50,141 bases of DNA, from positions 1-50,141 of the forward strand of contig CAIYOW010000022.1 of the NCBI GenBank assembly GCA_903927955.1, written 5' to 3'. The stretch comes from an uncultured Methylococcaceae bacterium. GTDB taxonomy: Bacteria; Pseudomonadota; Gammaproteobacteria; Methylococcales; Methylomonadaceae. The position numbers and the translations under genes were made by a program. Positions 34,060 through 43,314 of the stretch are shown in pieces; position 1 is the first letter of the stretch; each line of letters begins with the position of its first letter. The notes beneath the pieces are model-generated. The model was not told where the DNA came from, did not search any database, and saw nothing but the letters and a program-made list of their open reading frames with translations.

Positions 34060-34227
34060 GCAAGCTAAATTAAGGCCATTGATCACTTAGCAGGACTGTT
34101 TGCCGCTTACTGCACAAAAAATGTGCGTTTGTGGCACAAAAGCTTTTGGTTAGTGGCAAATAACCAGTAAACTTAAGCCCTTTCCAATCACTTTAAGCGC
34201 CTTGTTGCGGCCCATGCCCTGACCCTA

Positions 34228-35247
34228 ATGAGTAAGCCTCTGCCTATCGGCCCTGTCATGATTGATGTGGCGGGCCTGACCCTGACCGGACACGAACAAG
34301 AAATGATCCGCCACCCCAATACGGGGGCGGTGATTTTATTTGCCCGCAACTACCAAGACCCCACTCAAGTCAGCGAACTGATTGCCGCCATTCGCGCCGC
34401 CCGTAATGGAGCCATCCTGATTGCTGTCGATCAGGAAGGGGGACGGGTACAACGATTCCAAAACGGTTTTACCCGTCTGCCTCCTGCCGCCGCCTACCTT
34501 GACGCGCCTGAATTGGCCGAACCGGCGGGTTGGCTGATGGCGGCAGAATTGCTGGCGGTGGGTGTTGATTTCAGTTTTGCCCCTGTGCTGGATATTGATT
34601 GCGGGGTTAGCCAAATTATTGGCGACCGTTCCTTTGCCCGCGATGCTTGGCAAGCCACGCAATTATCCAGTGCTTTCCGCCGAGGCATGAATGCGGCGGG
34701 CATGGCGGCAACCGGCAAGCATTTTCCGGGGCATGGTGCGGTGGCACTTGATTCCCATCTGACTTTGCCGTTGGATGAACGTGATCTGGACAGCATCCGC
34801 GCCAAAGACCTCATTCCATTTAAGCAACTTATCAATGAAGGTTTGGAAGGCATTATGCCCGCGCACGTCTTGTATCCGGCGGTTGATGGCAACCCTGCTG
34901 GATTTTCTGCCTTTTGGATACAACAAATTTTGCGGCAAGAATTGGCTTTTAATGGCGTGGTGTTCAGTGATGATTTGAGCATGGCAGGGGCAGCGGGCGC
35001 GGGGGATTTTCCCGAGCGTGCGAAGCTTGCCCAACAGGCGGGTTGCGACATGCTGTTGGTATGCAATCATCCGGCTGCCGCCGAACAAGTGCTGGAAACC
35101 TTGCCGATTATTGATGACCCTGTGCGCGAACAACGCTTGTTGGCTATGCAGGGGCGTATACAGTGGCAACGCAACGCGTTATTGGCTAGTGCCCAATGGC
35201 AACAGGCCGCCACTTTAATCCAACAATTGAGTGACCATCATGCTTGA
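34228..35247 (+). CDS. nagZ: Beta-N-acetylhexosaminidase NagZ
   Basis: Family 3 glycosidase that removes GlcNAc from muropeptides in peptidoglycan recycling. 339 residues with the substrate motif KHFPGHGAVALDSHLTLP (the conserved His general acid nearby), DRSFARD, VDQEGGRVQRF at the N-terminus, and the nucleophile Asp in VVFSDDLSMAGA. A weak hairpin GCACA/TGTGC at about 34112-34126 lies in the 168-base gap before it. Its stop overlaps the next gene by 8 bases. Confidence 0.95.
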   Translation: MSKPLPIGPVMIDVAGLTLTGHEQEMIRHPNTGAVILFARNYQDPTQVSELIAAIRAARNGAILIAVDQEGGRVQRFQNGFTRLPPAAAYLDAPELAEPAGWLMAAELLAVGVDFSFAPVLDIDCGVSQIIGDRSFARDAWQATQLSSAFRRGMNAAGMAATGKHFPGHGAVALDSHLTLPLDERDLDSIRAKDLIPFKQLINEGLEGIMPAHVLYPAVDGNPAGFSAFWIQQILRQELAFNGVVFSDDLSMAGAAGAGDFPERAKLAQQAGCDMLLVCNHPAAAEQVLETLPIIDDPVREQRLLAMQGRIQWQRNALLASAQWQQAATLIQQLSDHHA

Positions 35248-35794
35248 TGAAATAAAGCGCGTACAAGCCACTGCTGATTTGCTGTATAGCGGACAGCAAG
35301 TGGAAGCCGCTCTGGATAATATGGCGGCTGCCATCAACAGCCAATTGGCAAACAGCAACCTGTTGGTGCTGTGTGTCCTGAACGGCGGCATCGTCACGGC
35401 TGGCAAGCTAATCACCCGCCTGACTATGCCGCTGACTATCGATGCCATTAATGCCAGCCGTTACCAAAACCAGACTTCTGGCGGCAACATTGCCTGGTTG
35501 TTGAAGCCGCAAGTTAGCTTGGCAGGCCGCACTGTGCTGGTTGTTGATGACATACTTGATGAAGGCATCACTTTGGCGGCTATCTGCCAATACTGCCAAG
35601 CACAAAGTGCAGCGGCGGTTTATAGTGCCGTATTGCTGGACAAAGCGCTGGCCCACAGCAAGCCGATAGCGGCGGATTTTGTCGGACTAACAGTGGCAAA
35701 CCGTTATTTGTTTGGTTACGGCATGGATTACAAAGGCTATTTACGCAATGCAGCAGGCATTTATGCCTGTCACCAAGAGGAATTGAAACAATGA
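35240..35794 (+). CDS. hpt: Hypoxanthine-guanine phosphoribosyltransferase
   Basis: 184 residues from ATG 35240 (GTG 35231 also possible). The type I PRPP-binding motif is TVLVVDDILDEGITLAA; LLVLCVLNGGIVTAGKL is the pyrophosphate loop and YLFGYGMDYKGYLRN the purine-binding end. It overlaps nagZ by 8 bases and the next gene, methylthioinosine phosphorylase, by 4, which fits a purine salvage role since that enzyme releases hypoxanthine. Confidence 0.88.
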   Translation: MLDEIKRVQATADLLYSGQQVEAALDNMAAAINSQLANSNLLVLCVLNGGIVTAGKLITRLTMPLTIDAINASRYQNQTSGGNIAWLLKPQVSLAGRTVLVVDDILDEGITLAAICQYCQAQSAAAVYSAVLLDKALAHSKPIAADFVGLTVANRYLFGYGMDYKGYLRNAAGIYACHQEELKQ

Positions 35795-36531
35795 CCCTTT
35801 TAGCTATTATTGGCGGCACTGGCCTGACCCAATTGGGCGGTTTGACCATCAGCAAACGTGAAACGTTGACAACCCCTTATGGTGCGGCATCGGCCGAATT
35901 TATCACTGGGGAGCTGTTTGGCAAAAGTGTGGTTTTTTTGGCGCGGCATGGTAATCCGCACCGCATCCCGCCGCATAAAATCAATTATTGCGCCAATATT
36001 TGGGGCTTAAAGCAATTGGGTGTTGAGCGTATCATTGCTGTGGCTGCGGTGGGCGGCATCACCACTTCAATGGCGCCGGGGCATATCGCCATACCTGACC
36101 AAATCATCGATTATAGTTATGGGCGTAAGCACACTTTTTTTGCCGATGACAAATTTCCGCTGACCCATATCGATTTTAGTTTCCCTTACCATCCCAAGTT
36201 ACGGGCAGAACTGATTGCTGGCGCCCGGCAGGTGGGCTTGCCGGTCAGCGAAACCGCCACTTACGGCTGCACCCAAGGGCCCCGGCTGGAGACTGTTGCC
36301 GAAATCAGGCGTATGGAGCGGGACGGTTGCGACTTGGTTGGCATGACCGGAATGCCAGAAGCGGCCCTTGCCAGAGAGCTGGGCATGGAATACGCCTCGT
36401 TGTCGGTGATTGCCAACTGGGCGGCGGGCAAAACGGCGGGGGAAATCAGTATGGCGGAAATTGAGCATAACCTGCAATTGGGTATGGCAAAAGCGGTGGA
36501 TTTGCTGAAAGGTTTTATGGCCTTGTCTTAG
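35791..36531 (+). CDS. S-methyl-5'-thioinosine phosphorylase (MTIP)
   Basis: 246 residues of the MtnP/PNP-I family: phosphate-binding GGTGLTQLGG and FLARHGNPHRIPPHKINY, then GCTQGPRLETVAEIRRM and VGMTGMPEAALARELGM. The MTGMPEA block corresponds to the base-binding region that marks MTIP rather than MTAP, with the same nagZ neighbourhood as PA3004 of Pseudomonas. It cleaves methylthioinosine to hypoxanthine, which the preceding phosphoribosyltransferase can reuse. Confidence 0.85.
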   Translation: MTLLAIIGGTGLTQLGGLTISKRETLTTPYGAASAEFITGELFGKSVVFLARHGNPHRIPPHKINYCANIWGLKQLGVERIIAVAAVGGITTSMAPGHIAIPDQIIDYSYGRKHTFFADDKFPLTHIDFSFPYHPKLRAELIAGARQVGLPVSETATYGCTQGPRLETVAEIRRMERDGCDLVGMTGMPEAALARELGMEYASLSVIANWAAGKTAGEISMAEIEHNLQLGMAKAVDLLKGFMALS

Positions 36532-36575
36532 GATAAGGCTTGCCAAACAGCCAATGCGGCAGGCGCTCCACCCGC

Positions 36576-37886
36576 CTAAAGCGTTATAGTGACTAGAAGC
36601 CCACCCAATTTTTCGCTACTGCCCAGTTGCAGCTGTCCACCATAAAATTCCGCCACATCGCGCACTATGGCGAGTCCCAAGCCATGACCTTGGACGTTTT
36701 CATCAAAACGGACACCGCGTTGTGCAAGCTGCTCCCGCTCACTTTCCTGACAACCCGGGCCGTCATCTTGCACCGTGATAATAAGCCCTTGTTGCCAGAT
36801 TACCTTAATGTCCACCCAGTGGCGACCCCATTTACAGGCATTGTCGGCCAGATTGCCGACAATTTCTAAAAAATCTTCCCGGTCGAACGGGATTAAGTCA
36901 TTGGGCGCATCAATAGCGATAAGCAGATTTTTTTCCGCATAGATACTGTTCAGCAAGCGGGCTAAAGCGGTCAATTCCTGATAGGGGTTCAATGCCGTGC
37001 CAGAATTGACGTTGCCGGCCAGCCGCGCACGTTTCAGCTCGCGTTGGATGCGGTTATGGATGGTTTGGGTTTGTGATTCCAATAGCTGCCTGAGTTCGGT
37101 ATGGGCTTGTATATCAGGATGTTCGCTGATTCTGACCATGACCGCCAAGGGTGTTTTTAAGGCATGGGCAAGATTGCCGATAGCCGTCCTTGAGCGTTGC
37201 AGCCGCTGCTTAATCAATATAATAAGCCGATTCACCTCATTGACCAAAGGTGATATTTCTTGCGGCACATTGGTTAGTATCTGGGTTTGTTTGCCGTTGG
37301 CAATGTGCTCTAGCTCAGTAACCACATTGCCTAATGGCAGCATGGCGCGTTTGACATCCAAGCTTTGCAGCATTAATGCGAAAGCAAAAATAAGCACGGT
37401 AATGCCTAGATAAACTAAGCGGATAGCAAGAATGTCTTGGCCTATTTCGGTCAAATCTTCTGCAACCGTTAAGGTGATGGCGGCCCCCCATTGATCGAAG
37501 CCCCGCCCCAGCGCCAACAGCGGCTGTGCTTGCGGCCCTTGCAAGTAGTAACGCTTGACCTTATTGGCTTCAATAGCGTCCACTGGCAGGGTAAGCTGTT
37601 GTAACGAAGCAGATGAGTAGCTGCGGCCGCTAATTTGCATGACAAAATAATGACCGGAAAAAGCCTGCCCGTACACTAATGGCAAGCGTGAATAATCAAA
37701 GTTCACTGCGCCATTTTGGTTGGTAATGGTTGCCAATAAAGTATCGCTGTCATGCTCCAGGCGCGTCATCATTTCCTTTTCGGCGACCATTCGGATGGCC
37801 CAGTCGGCCGCGAACCAGTGCAGGGCAAATATGGCCAGCAAGGTAAGCACCAAGCCACGGTTCAGACGTTGCCGAAGTGAGATCAT
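36576..37886 (-). CDS. Sensor histidine kinase (PhoQ/QseC-like)
   Basis: 436 residues: membrane helices at about 11-30 and 155-175 flank a periplasmic sensor of about 120 residues; a HAMP-like linker follows; the H-box is IGNLAHALKTPLAVM with His241; the ATPase domain has VGNLADNACKWGR, VQDDGPGC and GHGLGLAIVRDVAEFYGG. NLAHALKTPL resembles PhoQ-type kinases (LSHSLKTPL). It overlaps the response regulator by 4 bases. Signal unknown; the sensor lacks an obvious acidic patch for Mg binding. Confidence 0.9.
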   Translation of the reverse strand: MISLRQRLNRGLVLTLLAIFALHWFAADWAIRMVAEKEMMTRLEHDSDTLLATITNQNGAVNFDYSRLPLVYGQAFSGHYFVMQISGRSYSSASLQQLTLPVDAIEANKVKRYYLQGPQAQPLLALGRGFDQWGAAITLTVAEDLTEIGQDILAIRLVYLGITVLIFAFALMLQSLDVKRAMLPLGNVVTELEHIANGKQTQILTNVPQEISPLVNEVNRLIILIKQRLQRSRTAIGNLAHALKTPLAVMVRISEHPDIQAHTELRQLLESQTQTIHNRIQRELKRARLAGNVNSGTALNPYQELTALARLLNSIYAEKNLLIAIDAPNDLIPFDREDFLEIVGNLADNACKWGRHWVDIKVIWQQGLIITVQDDGPGCQESEREQLAQRGVRFDENVQGHGLGLAIVRDVAEFYGGQLQLGSSEKLGGLLVTITL

Positions 37887-38560
37887 TGCTTGCCACCAAA
37901 CACATAACCCTGACCACGCCGTGTGGTGATAATGTCTTTGCCCAGTTTTTGCCGTAACCGGTTAATGTAGACCTCGATGATATTGCTGTCCTTGTCATTG
38001 TCTTCGTTGTAGATATGTTCGGCAATATGGCTGCGGGTCAATAGTTTGCCCGCATTGAGCATAAAATAACGTAACAGGCGAAATTCCACGGCGGTGAGTT
38101 CGAGCGGCGGGCTGTCATTAATCATAACCGATTGCTGTTGTTCATCAAGAACGATGCCGCCATATTTCAGCTGGGGTTGTTGGGGCTGATGGTGCACCCG
38201 TTTTAACAATGCTTGGATGCGCGCCAACAATTCTTCGAAATGAAAAGGCTTACCCAAATAATCATCGGCCCCCGCCTTGAATCCATCAACTTTTTCATGC
38301 CAGGCATCACGCGCTGTTAGAAGGATCACCGGTAAGCAATTTTTTGCCGCCCGCCAGCTTGACAACACGTCCAAACCTGATAATTGGGGTAATCCTAGGT
38401 CAAGAATGGCGATATCGTAGCTTTCGGTTGCCCCTAAAAACTCACCGCTTTTGCCATCGCTGGCGGTGTCTACGGCAAAACCAGCCTGCTCGAGATTGAG
38501 CTTTAAGGTTTTACTTAAATGGGGGTCATCTTCTATCAGCAATAGGCGCATGATCGTCAT
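37883..38560 (-). CDS. OmpR/PhoP-family response regulator
   Basis: 225 residues: receiver domain with acidic pair EDD (10-12), phospho-acceptor Asp54 in IAILDLGLPQL, LLTARDAW and Lys in YLGKPFHF; winged-helix output with VEFRLLRYFMLNAGKLLTRS and SNIIEVYINRLRQKLG. First gene of the two-component pair. A second in-frame ATG at 38551 (MRLLLIEDD) is an alternative start; neither has a strong ribosome site. Divergent from tadA, only 20 bases away. Confidence 0.92.
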   Translation of the reverse strand: MTIMRLLLIEDDPHLSKTLKLNLEQAGFAVDTASDGKSGEFLGATESYDIAILDLGLPQLSGLDVLSSWRAAKNCLPVILLTARDAWHEKVDGFKAGADDYLGKPFHFEELLARIQALLKRVHHQPQQPQLKYGGIVLDEQQQSVMINDSPPLELTAVEFRLLRYFMLNAGKLLTRSHIAEHIYNEDNDKDSNIIEVYINRLRQKLGKDIITTRRGQGYVFGGKQ

Positions 38561-38580
38561 CTCGTAATAATTGAAAGGAT

Positions 38581-39048
38581 ATGGACTTACAACAGGTTAA
38601 CACGGTAGATGAAGCTTGGATGCGCCACGCTTTGCGCCTTGCCCAACGAGCCGAAAGCATGGCGGAGGTGCCGGTGGGTGCGGTGCTGGTACACAATGGC
38701 GGATGCATCGCGGAAGCGTGGAACCGCCCTATCGGGCTGAATGACCCGACCGCACATGCCGAAATCTTGGCTTTGCGTGATGCGGGCAGGGCCTTAAAAA
38801 ACTACCGGCTTATCAACACAACCCTTTATGTCACACTGGAGCCTTGTGTAATGTGTATGGGGGCCATTAGCCATGCCCGGGTCAGCCGTTTGGTGTTTGG
38901 TGCGTTTGATGGCAAACGTGGCGCGGTGTGCAATGCCCTGAATTTGGCTGATGCCAGCTTTTTAAACCACAGTATTAATTGGCAAGGCGGCGTGTTAGAA
39001 GAAGAATGCGCCACTTTGTTGCGGGATTTTTTTCGCGCCAGACGGTGA
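38581..39048 (+). CDS. tadA: tRNA-specific adenosine deaminase TadA
   Basis: Deaminates A34 of tRNA-Arg(ACG) to inosine. 155 residues with zinc/catalytic motifs THLike HAEILALRDAGRALKN (H-A-E) and TLEPCVMCMGAISHARVSR (P-C-x2-C). GAFDGKRGAVCNALNL is typical of TadA. It starts 20 bases from the divergent response regulator gene. Confidence 0.94.
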   Translation: MDLQQVNTVDEAWMRHALRLAQRAESMAEVPVGAVLVHNGGCIAEAWNRPIGLNDPTAHAEILALRDAGRALKNYRLINTTLYVTLEPCVMCMGAISHARVSRLVFGAFDGKRGAVCNALNLADASFLNHSINWQGGVLEEECATLLRDFFRARR

Positions 39049-39179
39049 CAAAGGCGCACTGACCACTGACCCCAGCGCATTAACACGCAACAATGGTAGG
39101 GTGAATTCGCTGCTAGGCAATCCAACACAAGGAGCCATGACTGTCGGGATGATTTCGAATTTTAAAGGGTAATTTGGAA

Positions 39180-39210
39180 GGTGGTTTGCTATCGCAAAAC
39201 CACCCTACGC
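39180..39210. repeat. GGTGGTTTGC-AAACCACCCTACGC repeat, copy 2
   Basis: GGTGGTTTGC, then a short loop and AAAACCACCCTACGC, nearly identical to 17685-17715. It lies between the convergent ends of tadA and pgi and may serve as a terminator. A further GGTAGGGT motif at about 39095, also seen upstream of copy 1, suggests a longer shared element. Confidence 0.7.
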
Positions 39211-39238
39211 ATTACACACACTGCTTAGTTTGGTTTTA

Positions 39239-40876
39239 TCACTTGTGTTCGCGCAATTGCTTATAGGCATTGATCAGGCCGTTAGTGGAGCTGTCATGGC
39301 TGCTGATGGTGTCTTCGTTCTTAAGTTCCGGCAATATTTTGTTGGCCAGTAGTTTGCCCAATTCCACGCCCATTTGGTCAAATGAATTGAGGTTCCAAAG
39401 CACGCCTTGGACAAAAATTTTGTGTTCATAGAATGCCAATAACGCGCCTAATGTCTTAGGGGTCATTTTTTTGACCAGAAAAGAATTGGAGGGCTTATTG
39501 CCTGCAAAGACTTTCGAGGCCACCAATACGGCATCGCTGCGTTCTTCCTCGGCCAGTGCCTCGATCACTTCTTCGGCGGTTTTGCCTCGCATTAGCGCTT
39601 CCGGCTGGGCCAAGAAATTGGAAACCAAAATGTCGTGGTGTTCCGGCAGGTCATAATGACTATTGGCCGCCACCAGAAAATCGCAAGGAATGAGTTTAGT
39701 GCCTTGGTGAATTAATTGGAAAAATGCGTGTTGGCCGTTAGTGCCGGGCTGCCCCCAAATGATGGGGCCGGTGTTGTAATCGACTTTTTCGCCATTCAGG
39801 TCAACGCTTTTGCCGTTGCTTTCCATATCACCTTGTTGGAAATAATCGGCAAAATAGCGCATGGATTGATCGTAAGGGAGCAACGCGTAGGATTCAGCAT
39901 TAAAAAAATTGTTGTACCAAACACCTAACAACGCCATTAAAACAGGGATATTTTTTTCAAACGGGGTATGGCGAAAATGTTCATCCGCTTCAAAAGCCCC
40001 CTGTAACAGCTCTTCAAAATTATCCATGCCAATATACAAGGCAATGGACAAACCGACGGCAGACCATAGCGAATAGCGTCCGCCGACCCAATCCCAAAAT
40101 TCAAACATATTTTCGGTGTCGATGCCAAAGGCGGCGACGTTTTCTGCGTGGGTGGAAATGGCGACAAAATGCTTGGCGATGGCGGCAGGGTCTTGGGCGC
40201 TGGCAAGCAACCAATTTTTGGCCGATTTGGCGTTCATCATGGTTTCTTGGGTGGAAAACACTTTGGAGGCGACGATGAACAGGGTGGTTTCAGGATTAAG
40301 TGGCTTGAGCTTTTCCACTACATCGGTTTGGTCAATATTGGACACATAATGCACTTTCAATACTGAGCTGTAGGGGGTCAAGGTCATTGACACCATTTTT
40401 GGCCCCAGGCCAGAACCACCAATGCCGATATTAACCACATCGGTGATGGCCTTGCCGGTGTAGCCTTTCCATTCACCGGAGCGTACTGCGTGGCAAAAAC
40501 CGCGCATTTTTGCCAGCACCGCATTGATTTGTGGCATGACATCTTGGCCATCCACATAAACCGGCTGGTTGCTGCGGTTGCGTAATGCGGTGTGCAAGAC
40601 CGCCCTGTGTTCGGTGGTGTTAATGGCTTGACCGGTGAACATCGCCTCGGTTTTGGCTTTTAAGCCAGCAAAATTAGCCAGATCGATTAATAATGGTATA
40701 GTTTGCTCAGTAATGATGTTTTTTGAATAATCAAACAAAACATCGTTGTGTGACAGGGAAAACTTCTGGAACCGTGCGGGGTCTTGGGCAAAAGCCTCGC
40801 GTAATGAAAGTTTATTGATGTCCTGATAGTGGGTCTGTAGTGCAGACCAAGCGTTTGAGGTAGTCAGGGATGACAT
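39239..40876 (-). CDS. pgi: Glucose-6-phosphate isomerase
   Basis: Interconverts glucose-6-phosphate and fructose-6-phosphate. 545 residues from ATG 40876 ([10 protein letters not shown]), where the family alignment begins; an in-frame upstream opening to 40939 adds 21 unlike residues. Signatures: [51 protein letters not shown] (general His) and the C-terminal [13 protein letters not shown]. Single transcription unit, convergent with tadA. Confidence 0.95.
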   Translation of the reverse strand: MSSLTTSNAWSALQTHYQDINKLSLREAFAQDPARFQKFSLSHNDVLFDYSKNIITEQTIPLLIDLANFAGLKAKTEAMFTGQAINTTEHRAVLHTALRNRSNQPVYVDGQDVMPQINAVLAKMRGFCHAVRSGEWKGYTGKAITDVVNIGIGGSGLGPKMVSMTLTPYSSVLKVHYVSNIDQTDVVEKLKPLNPETTLFIVASKVFSTQETMMNAKSAKNWLLASAQDPAAIAKHFVAISTHAENVAAFGIDTENMFEFWDWVGGRYSLWSAVGLSIALYIGMDNFEELLQGAFEADEHFRHTPFEKNIPVLMALLGVWYNNFFNAESYALLPYDQSMRYFADYFQQGDMESNGKSVDLNGEKVDYNTGPIIWGQPGTNGQHAFFQLIHQGTKLIPCDFLVAANSHYDLPEHHDILVSNFLAQPEALMRGKTAEEVIEALAEEERSDAVLVASKVFAGNKPSNSFLVKKMTPKTLGALLAFYEHKIFVQGVLWNLNSFDQMGVELGKLLANKILPELKNEDTISSHDSSTNGLINAYKQLREHK

Positions 40877-41035
40877 GTTTGGCGGTTCCCGTTTAGATGA
40901 AGTTGGATTAAGTCTACGAAAAGGATGGCACGATAGCAATAGGCAAGCAAAACAATTGCCTTAATTTTAATGGCGGCACTGCAAAGCTTGTTTTATTATC
41001 AATTCCTTTATTTGGCTAAGGTGATGTGCTAGAGT

Positions 41036-41066
41036 TTGCAGTTGCTATTAATGAGGCGTCTATAAT
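41036..41066 (+). promoter_or_regulatory. Probable promoter of the copper-protein pair
   Basis: TATAAT at 41061-41066 is a perfect -10; TTGCAG at 41036-41041 is a possible -35 with a long 19-base spacer. Transcription would start near 41073, leaving a leader of about 85 bases before ATG 41157. The suboptimal spacing could mean activator or MerR-type control. Confidence 0.5.
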
Positions 41067-41156
41067 GGGCGGAAGGTAGCGGTTTTTTTCTGGTAAGAGC
41101 GGTGCATTGTTGCAGCTAAAATTGTATAAAAATAATTATTTAAACAGGAAGGTATT

Positions 41157-41747
41157 ATGAACACAGCAAAATTTTTTAGAACGTCAGGCCTTGTGTTGTT
41201 GGGCTTGTTTTTTTCCACTTCGTTATGGGCGCATGGTGGTGCAGCCGGTACTGATACCGACCAATGTAAATTTGAATTGGAGCCTAGCCACTGGATACAC
41301 TATACCGCTTATCAGCCAGTCGCTTATTCGGCAGAAGAATTTTGTGGCAAATTGCCTGCATTGGACACCAAAACCCAATTGGTGTTTGACTATCAAGACA
41401 TGCGCTACAGAAACATGACTATCGAGTTTGAGGTGACCAAAGAACCCGAAGGTACCCGTGTATTTTTCCTGCCTGCGGCAAAACATAAAGCTGGCACAGT
41501 CAACCTTGAATTGCCAAACGGCCTGCCAGAAGCAGGTAAATATTTAATACACATCACTTTGGTGCCCGATCAAGGCGAGCGTTTGGATGCCCACATGGGC
41601 TTTACTGCAGGCACTGGCCCAGCCACTAGCCGAACCAGCTTGTTGCTTTATGTTTTCTTTGCTTTTGCGGGCTTGTATATCTTGTATTTGTCGCACGGCG
41701 GATTCAAGTCCATGGTTGATAGCACTATTGCTAAAATTAAAAGCTAA
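41157..41747 (+). CDS. Secreted, membrane-anchored PmoD/AmoD-like copper protein
   Basis: 196 residues: a signal peptide ends SLWA, so the mature chain would begin with His26 (HGGAAGTD). The soluble domain has DTDQCKFELE (Cys37), IHYTAYQPVAYSAEEFC (Cys63) and LVFDYQDMRYR, which corresponds to my recollection of the PmoD/AmoD family found beside methane and ammonia monooxygenase operons, where two cysteines help build a CuA-like site. A C-terminal helix (LLLYVFFAFAGLYILYLS) anchors it in the membrane with the domain in the periplasm. AGGAAGG precedes the ATG. Cotranscribed with the cupredoxin gene 65 bases later. Copper binding is inferred. Confidence 0.65.
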   Translation: MNTAKFFRTSGLVLLGLFFSTSLWAHGGAAGTDTDQCKFELEPSHWIHYTAYQPVAYSAEEFCGKLPALDTKTQLVFDYQDMRYRNMTIEFEVTKEPEGTRVFFLPAAKHKAGTVNLELPNGLPEAGKYLIHITLVPDQGERLDAHMGFTAGTGPATSRTSLLLYVFFAFAGLYILYLSHGGFKSMVDSTIAKIKS

Positions 41748-41812
41748 TAACTGGCAAAGTGGGCTGGATAGCAATGGGACAAAGTCCTGAATTGAAAAGA
41801 GGAGGCGGTGCA

Positions 41813-42712
41813 ATGTTGAAATGTTTGTCGGTTGGTTTATGGGTGGCTGTGTTTTCGTCGGTGCTATGCGCTGCGGAAATTGAAGACCATGACGGAATGC
41901 TGATGGATCATGGTGATGGTCACTTGATGGATATGGGCGGCGGCATGGTCATGGGCCAGAACGCCGACACCTTGCCCGGTGGCTGTGACGGCATAGCCGA
42001 AACACGGGAAATCACCGTCCATGCCGGCCATAAGTATGCGGAAAAATTCCCAGGGCGGATGTTTGCATTTGATACCCAAGAATTTCAATTTAAGCCTTGT
42101 ACCAAGCTGAAAGTCCATTTTATCAATGAAGACCACATCCGCCACCAATGGATGATGCATGGCCTGCCCAAGTATCTTTATCCCAAAGGCATGTTCCATT
42201 TGGAAGTGAGCGGGCCAGGAAAAATATCCGGCACGCTGATTTTGCCGCCCGGGGATAAAACCTATTTGGTGCATTGTGATATTGCCCAGCACATGGAAAA
42301 AGGCATGAAGGCCCAGCTTAAGGTGGGTAAAGGTGATGGCGACTTGCCCAGTATTCCGGGCGTGACCGCTATGGCGGTTGCTGATGACTATCATGCTAGC
42401 TTGCCCGAACTGATTGCCGCTGCGCAAGCCGCCGCCCTATTGCCCGAAGTTGTCCCGCCTGTGGTCGCCGCTGTAAGCGCACAGCCACCTGCGGAAGATA
42501 CTTGGTTTTCTGGCATGACAGTGGTGGGTTTGGCTATCGGTTTGGCATTGGCGCCCTTTTTGGCACGCAAATTTGCTGGTATGACACTATCTGAGGCCAT
42601 TGCCACAGTATTTGAACTATTGCGTTTCGGTATTGATTGGCTGGTACACAAGTCTTCTAGCTTGGTTAAACGGTTCGGCGGCGGCAAAAATAATACCTTG
42701 CCGGGTTCTTAA
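41813..42712 (+). CDS. Membrane-anchored cupredoxin with Met/His/Asp-rich N-terminus
   Basis: 299 residues from ATG 41813, which has GGAGG 7 bases upstream (a GTG opening at 41759 is unlikely). Signal peptide about 1-21; a Met/His/Asp-rich segment (DHDGMLMDHGDGHLMDMGGG) likely binds copper loosely. The cupredoxin domain (about 65-170) has HIRHQWMMH with a candidate His111, and VHCDIAQHMEKGM giving Cys155, His160 and Met165 at type 1 copper spacing. A linker rich in Ala/Pro/Val leads to a membrane helix (about 233-250). With the PmoD-like neighbour it forms a periplasmic copper-handling or electron-transfer pair. A strong terminator follows. Confidence 0.8.
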   Translation: MLKCLSVGLWVAVFSSVLCAAEIEDHDGMLMDHGDGHLMDMGGGMVMGQNADTLPGGCDGIAETREITVHAGHKYAEKFPGRMFAFDTQEFQFKPCTKLKVHFINEDHIRHQWMMHGLPKYLYPKGMFHLEVSGPGKISGTLILPPGDKTYLVHCDIAQHMEKGMKAQLKVGKGDGDLPSIPGVTAMAVADDYHASLPELIAAAQAAALLPEVVPPVVAAVSAQPPAEDTWFSGMTVVGLAIGLALAPFLARKFAGMTLSEAIATVFELLRFGIDWLVHKSSSLVKRFGGGKNNTLPGS

Positions 42713-42727
42713 GCTGCCCAACACAAC

Positions 42728-42759
42728 AAAACCCCTGTTAGTCAACAGGGGTTTTTTTT
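42728..42759 (+). terminator. Rho-independent terminator of the copper-protein operon
   Basis: AAAACCCCTGTT (42728-42739), loop AGTC, AACAGGGGTTTT (42744-42755) and continuing T-run to 42759: a perfect 12-bp stem. It lies 16 bases after the cupredoxin stop. Confidence 0.93.
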
Positions 42760-42779
42760 GCCCAAAATAGAGCGTTATA

Positions 42780-43193
42780 ATGAATGGAATGGTGGGGCTG
42801 TTTGTCAGTGCATTTGTATCTTCAACTATCGCGCCGGGCGGCTCGGAGGCAGTTTTGGCCTATATGGCAGCCAGCAACCAGCATCCCGCCTTGCAATTGC
42901 TGTTGGTGGCTACTGTCGGCAATACCTTAGGCGCCATGACTACTTGGGGATTAGGGCATCTGGCGGCAAAAAAAATTGAGATTGCCAGCACCTTGCCAGA
43001 AAAAAAACAACAAGCCTTAGCTATTTTGAGCCAAAAAGGCCAATGGCTGCTGCTGTTCACTTGGTTACCGTTAGTGGGCGATTTGTTATGCTTTGCGGGC
43101 GGCTGGCTCAAGCTCCCGCTATTATCAAGCACACTTTTGATATTATTGGGCAAATTGGGGCGCTATGCGGCCATTGTTTGGCTATTTGCTTAA
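42780..43193 (+). CDS. YqaA-like DedA/SNARE-associated membrane protein
   Basis: 137 residues with an N-terminal FVSSTIAPGGSEAVLAYMA, amphipathic re-entrant segment NTLGAMTTWGLGHLAAKK, and TWLPLVGDLLCFAGGWLKL, which match YqaA, a short member of the DedA/VTT superfamily. The G-D-x3-F/GG block is characteristic. Probably three to four membrane segments; role in lipid or envelope transport is inferred from the superfamily. Starts 20 bases after a terminator, so has its own promoter or read-through. Confidence 0.8.
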   Translation: MNGMVGLFVSAFVSSTIAPGGSEAVLAYMAASNQHPALQLLLVATVGNTLGAMTTWGLGHLAAKKIEIASTLPEKKQQALAILSQKGQWLLLFTWLPLVGDLLCFAGGWLKLPLLSSTLLILLGKLGRYAAIVWLFA

Positions 43194-43314
43194 CGGCCTT
43201 AGACGTATTTAATGCCAAAACATATCCTGCTTGCCATCTGATTGAATTGGCACCGCCACACCTTTATCCAAATTAATTTTAATTTACCCTATTCCACACA
43301 AGAGGTTATTTGCC

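Noticed and set aside
41813-42712. Start of the cupredoxin at GTG 41759
   Set aside because: The ATG at 41813 has a strong GGAGG site and begins a normal signal peptide; the 18 extra residues are charged and would disrupt it.
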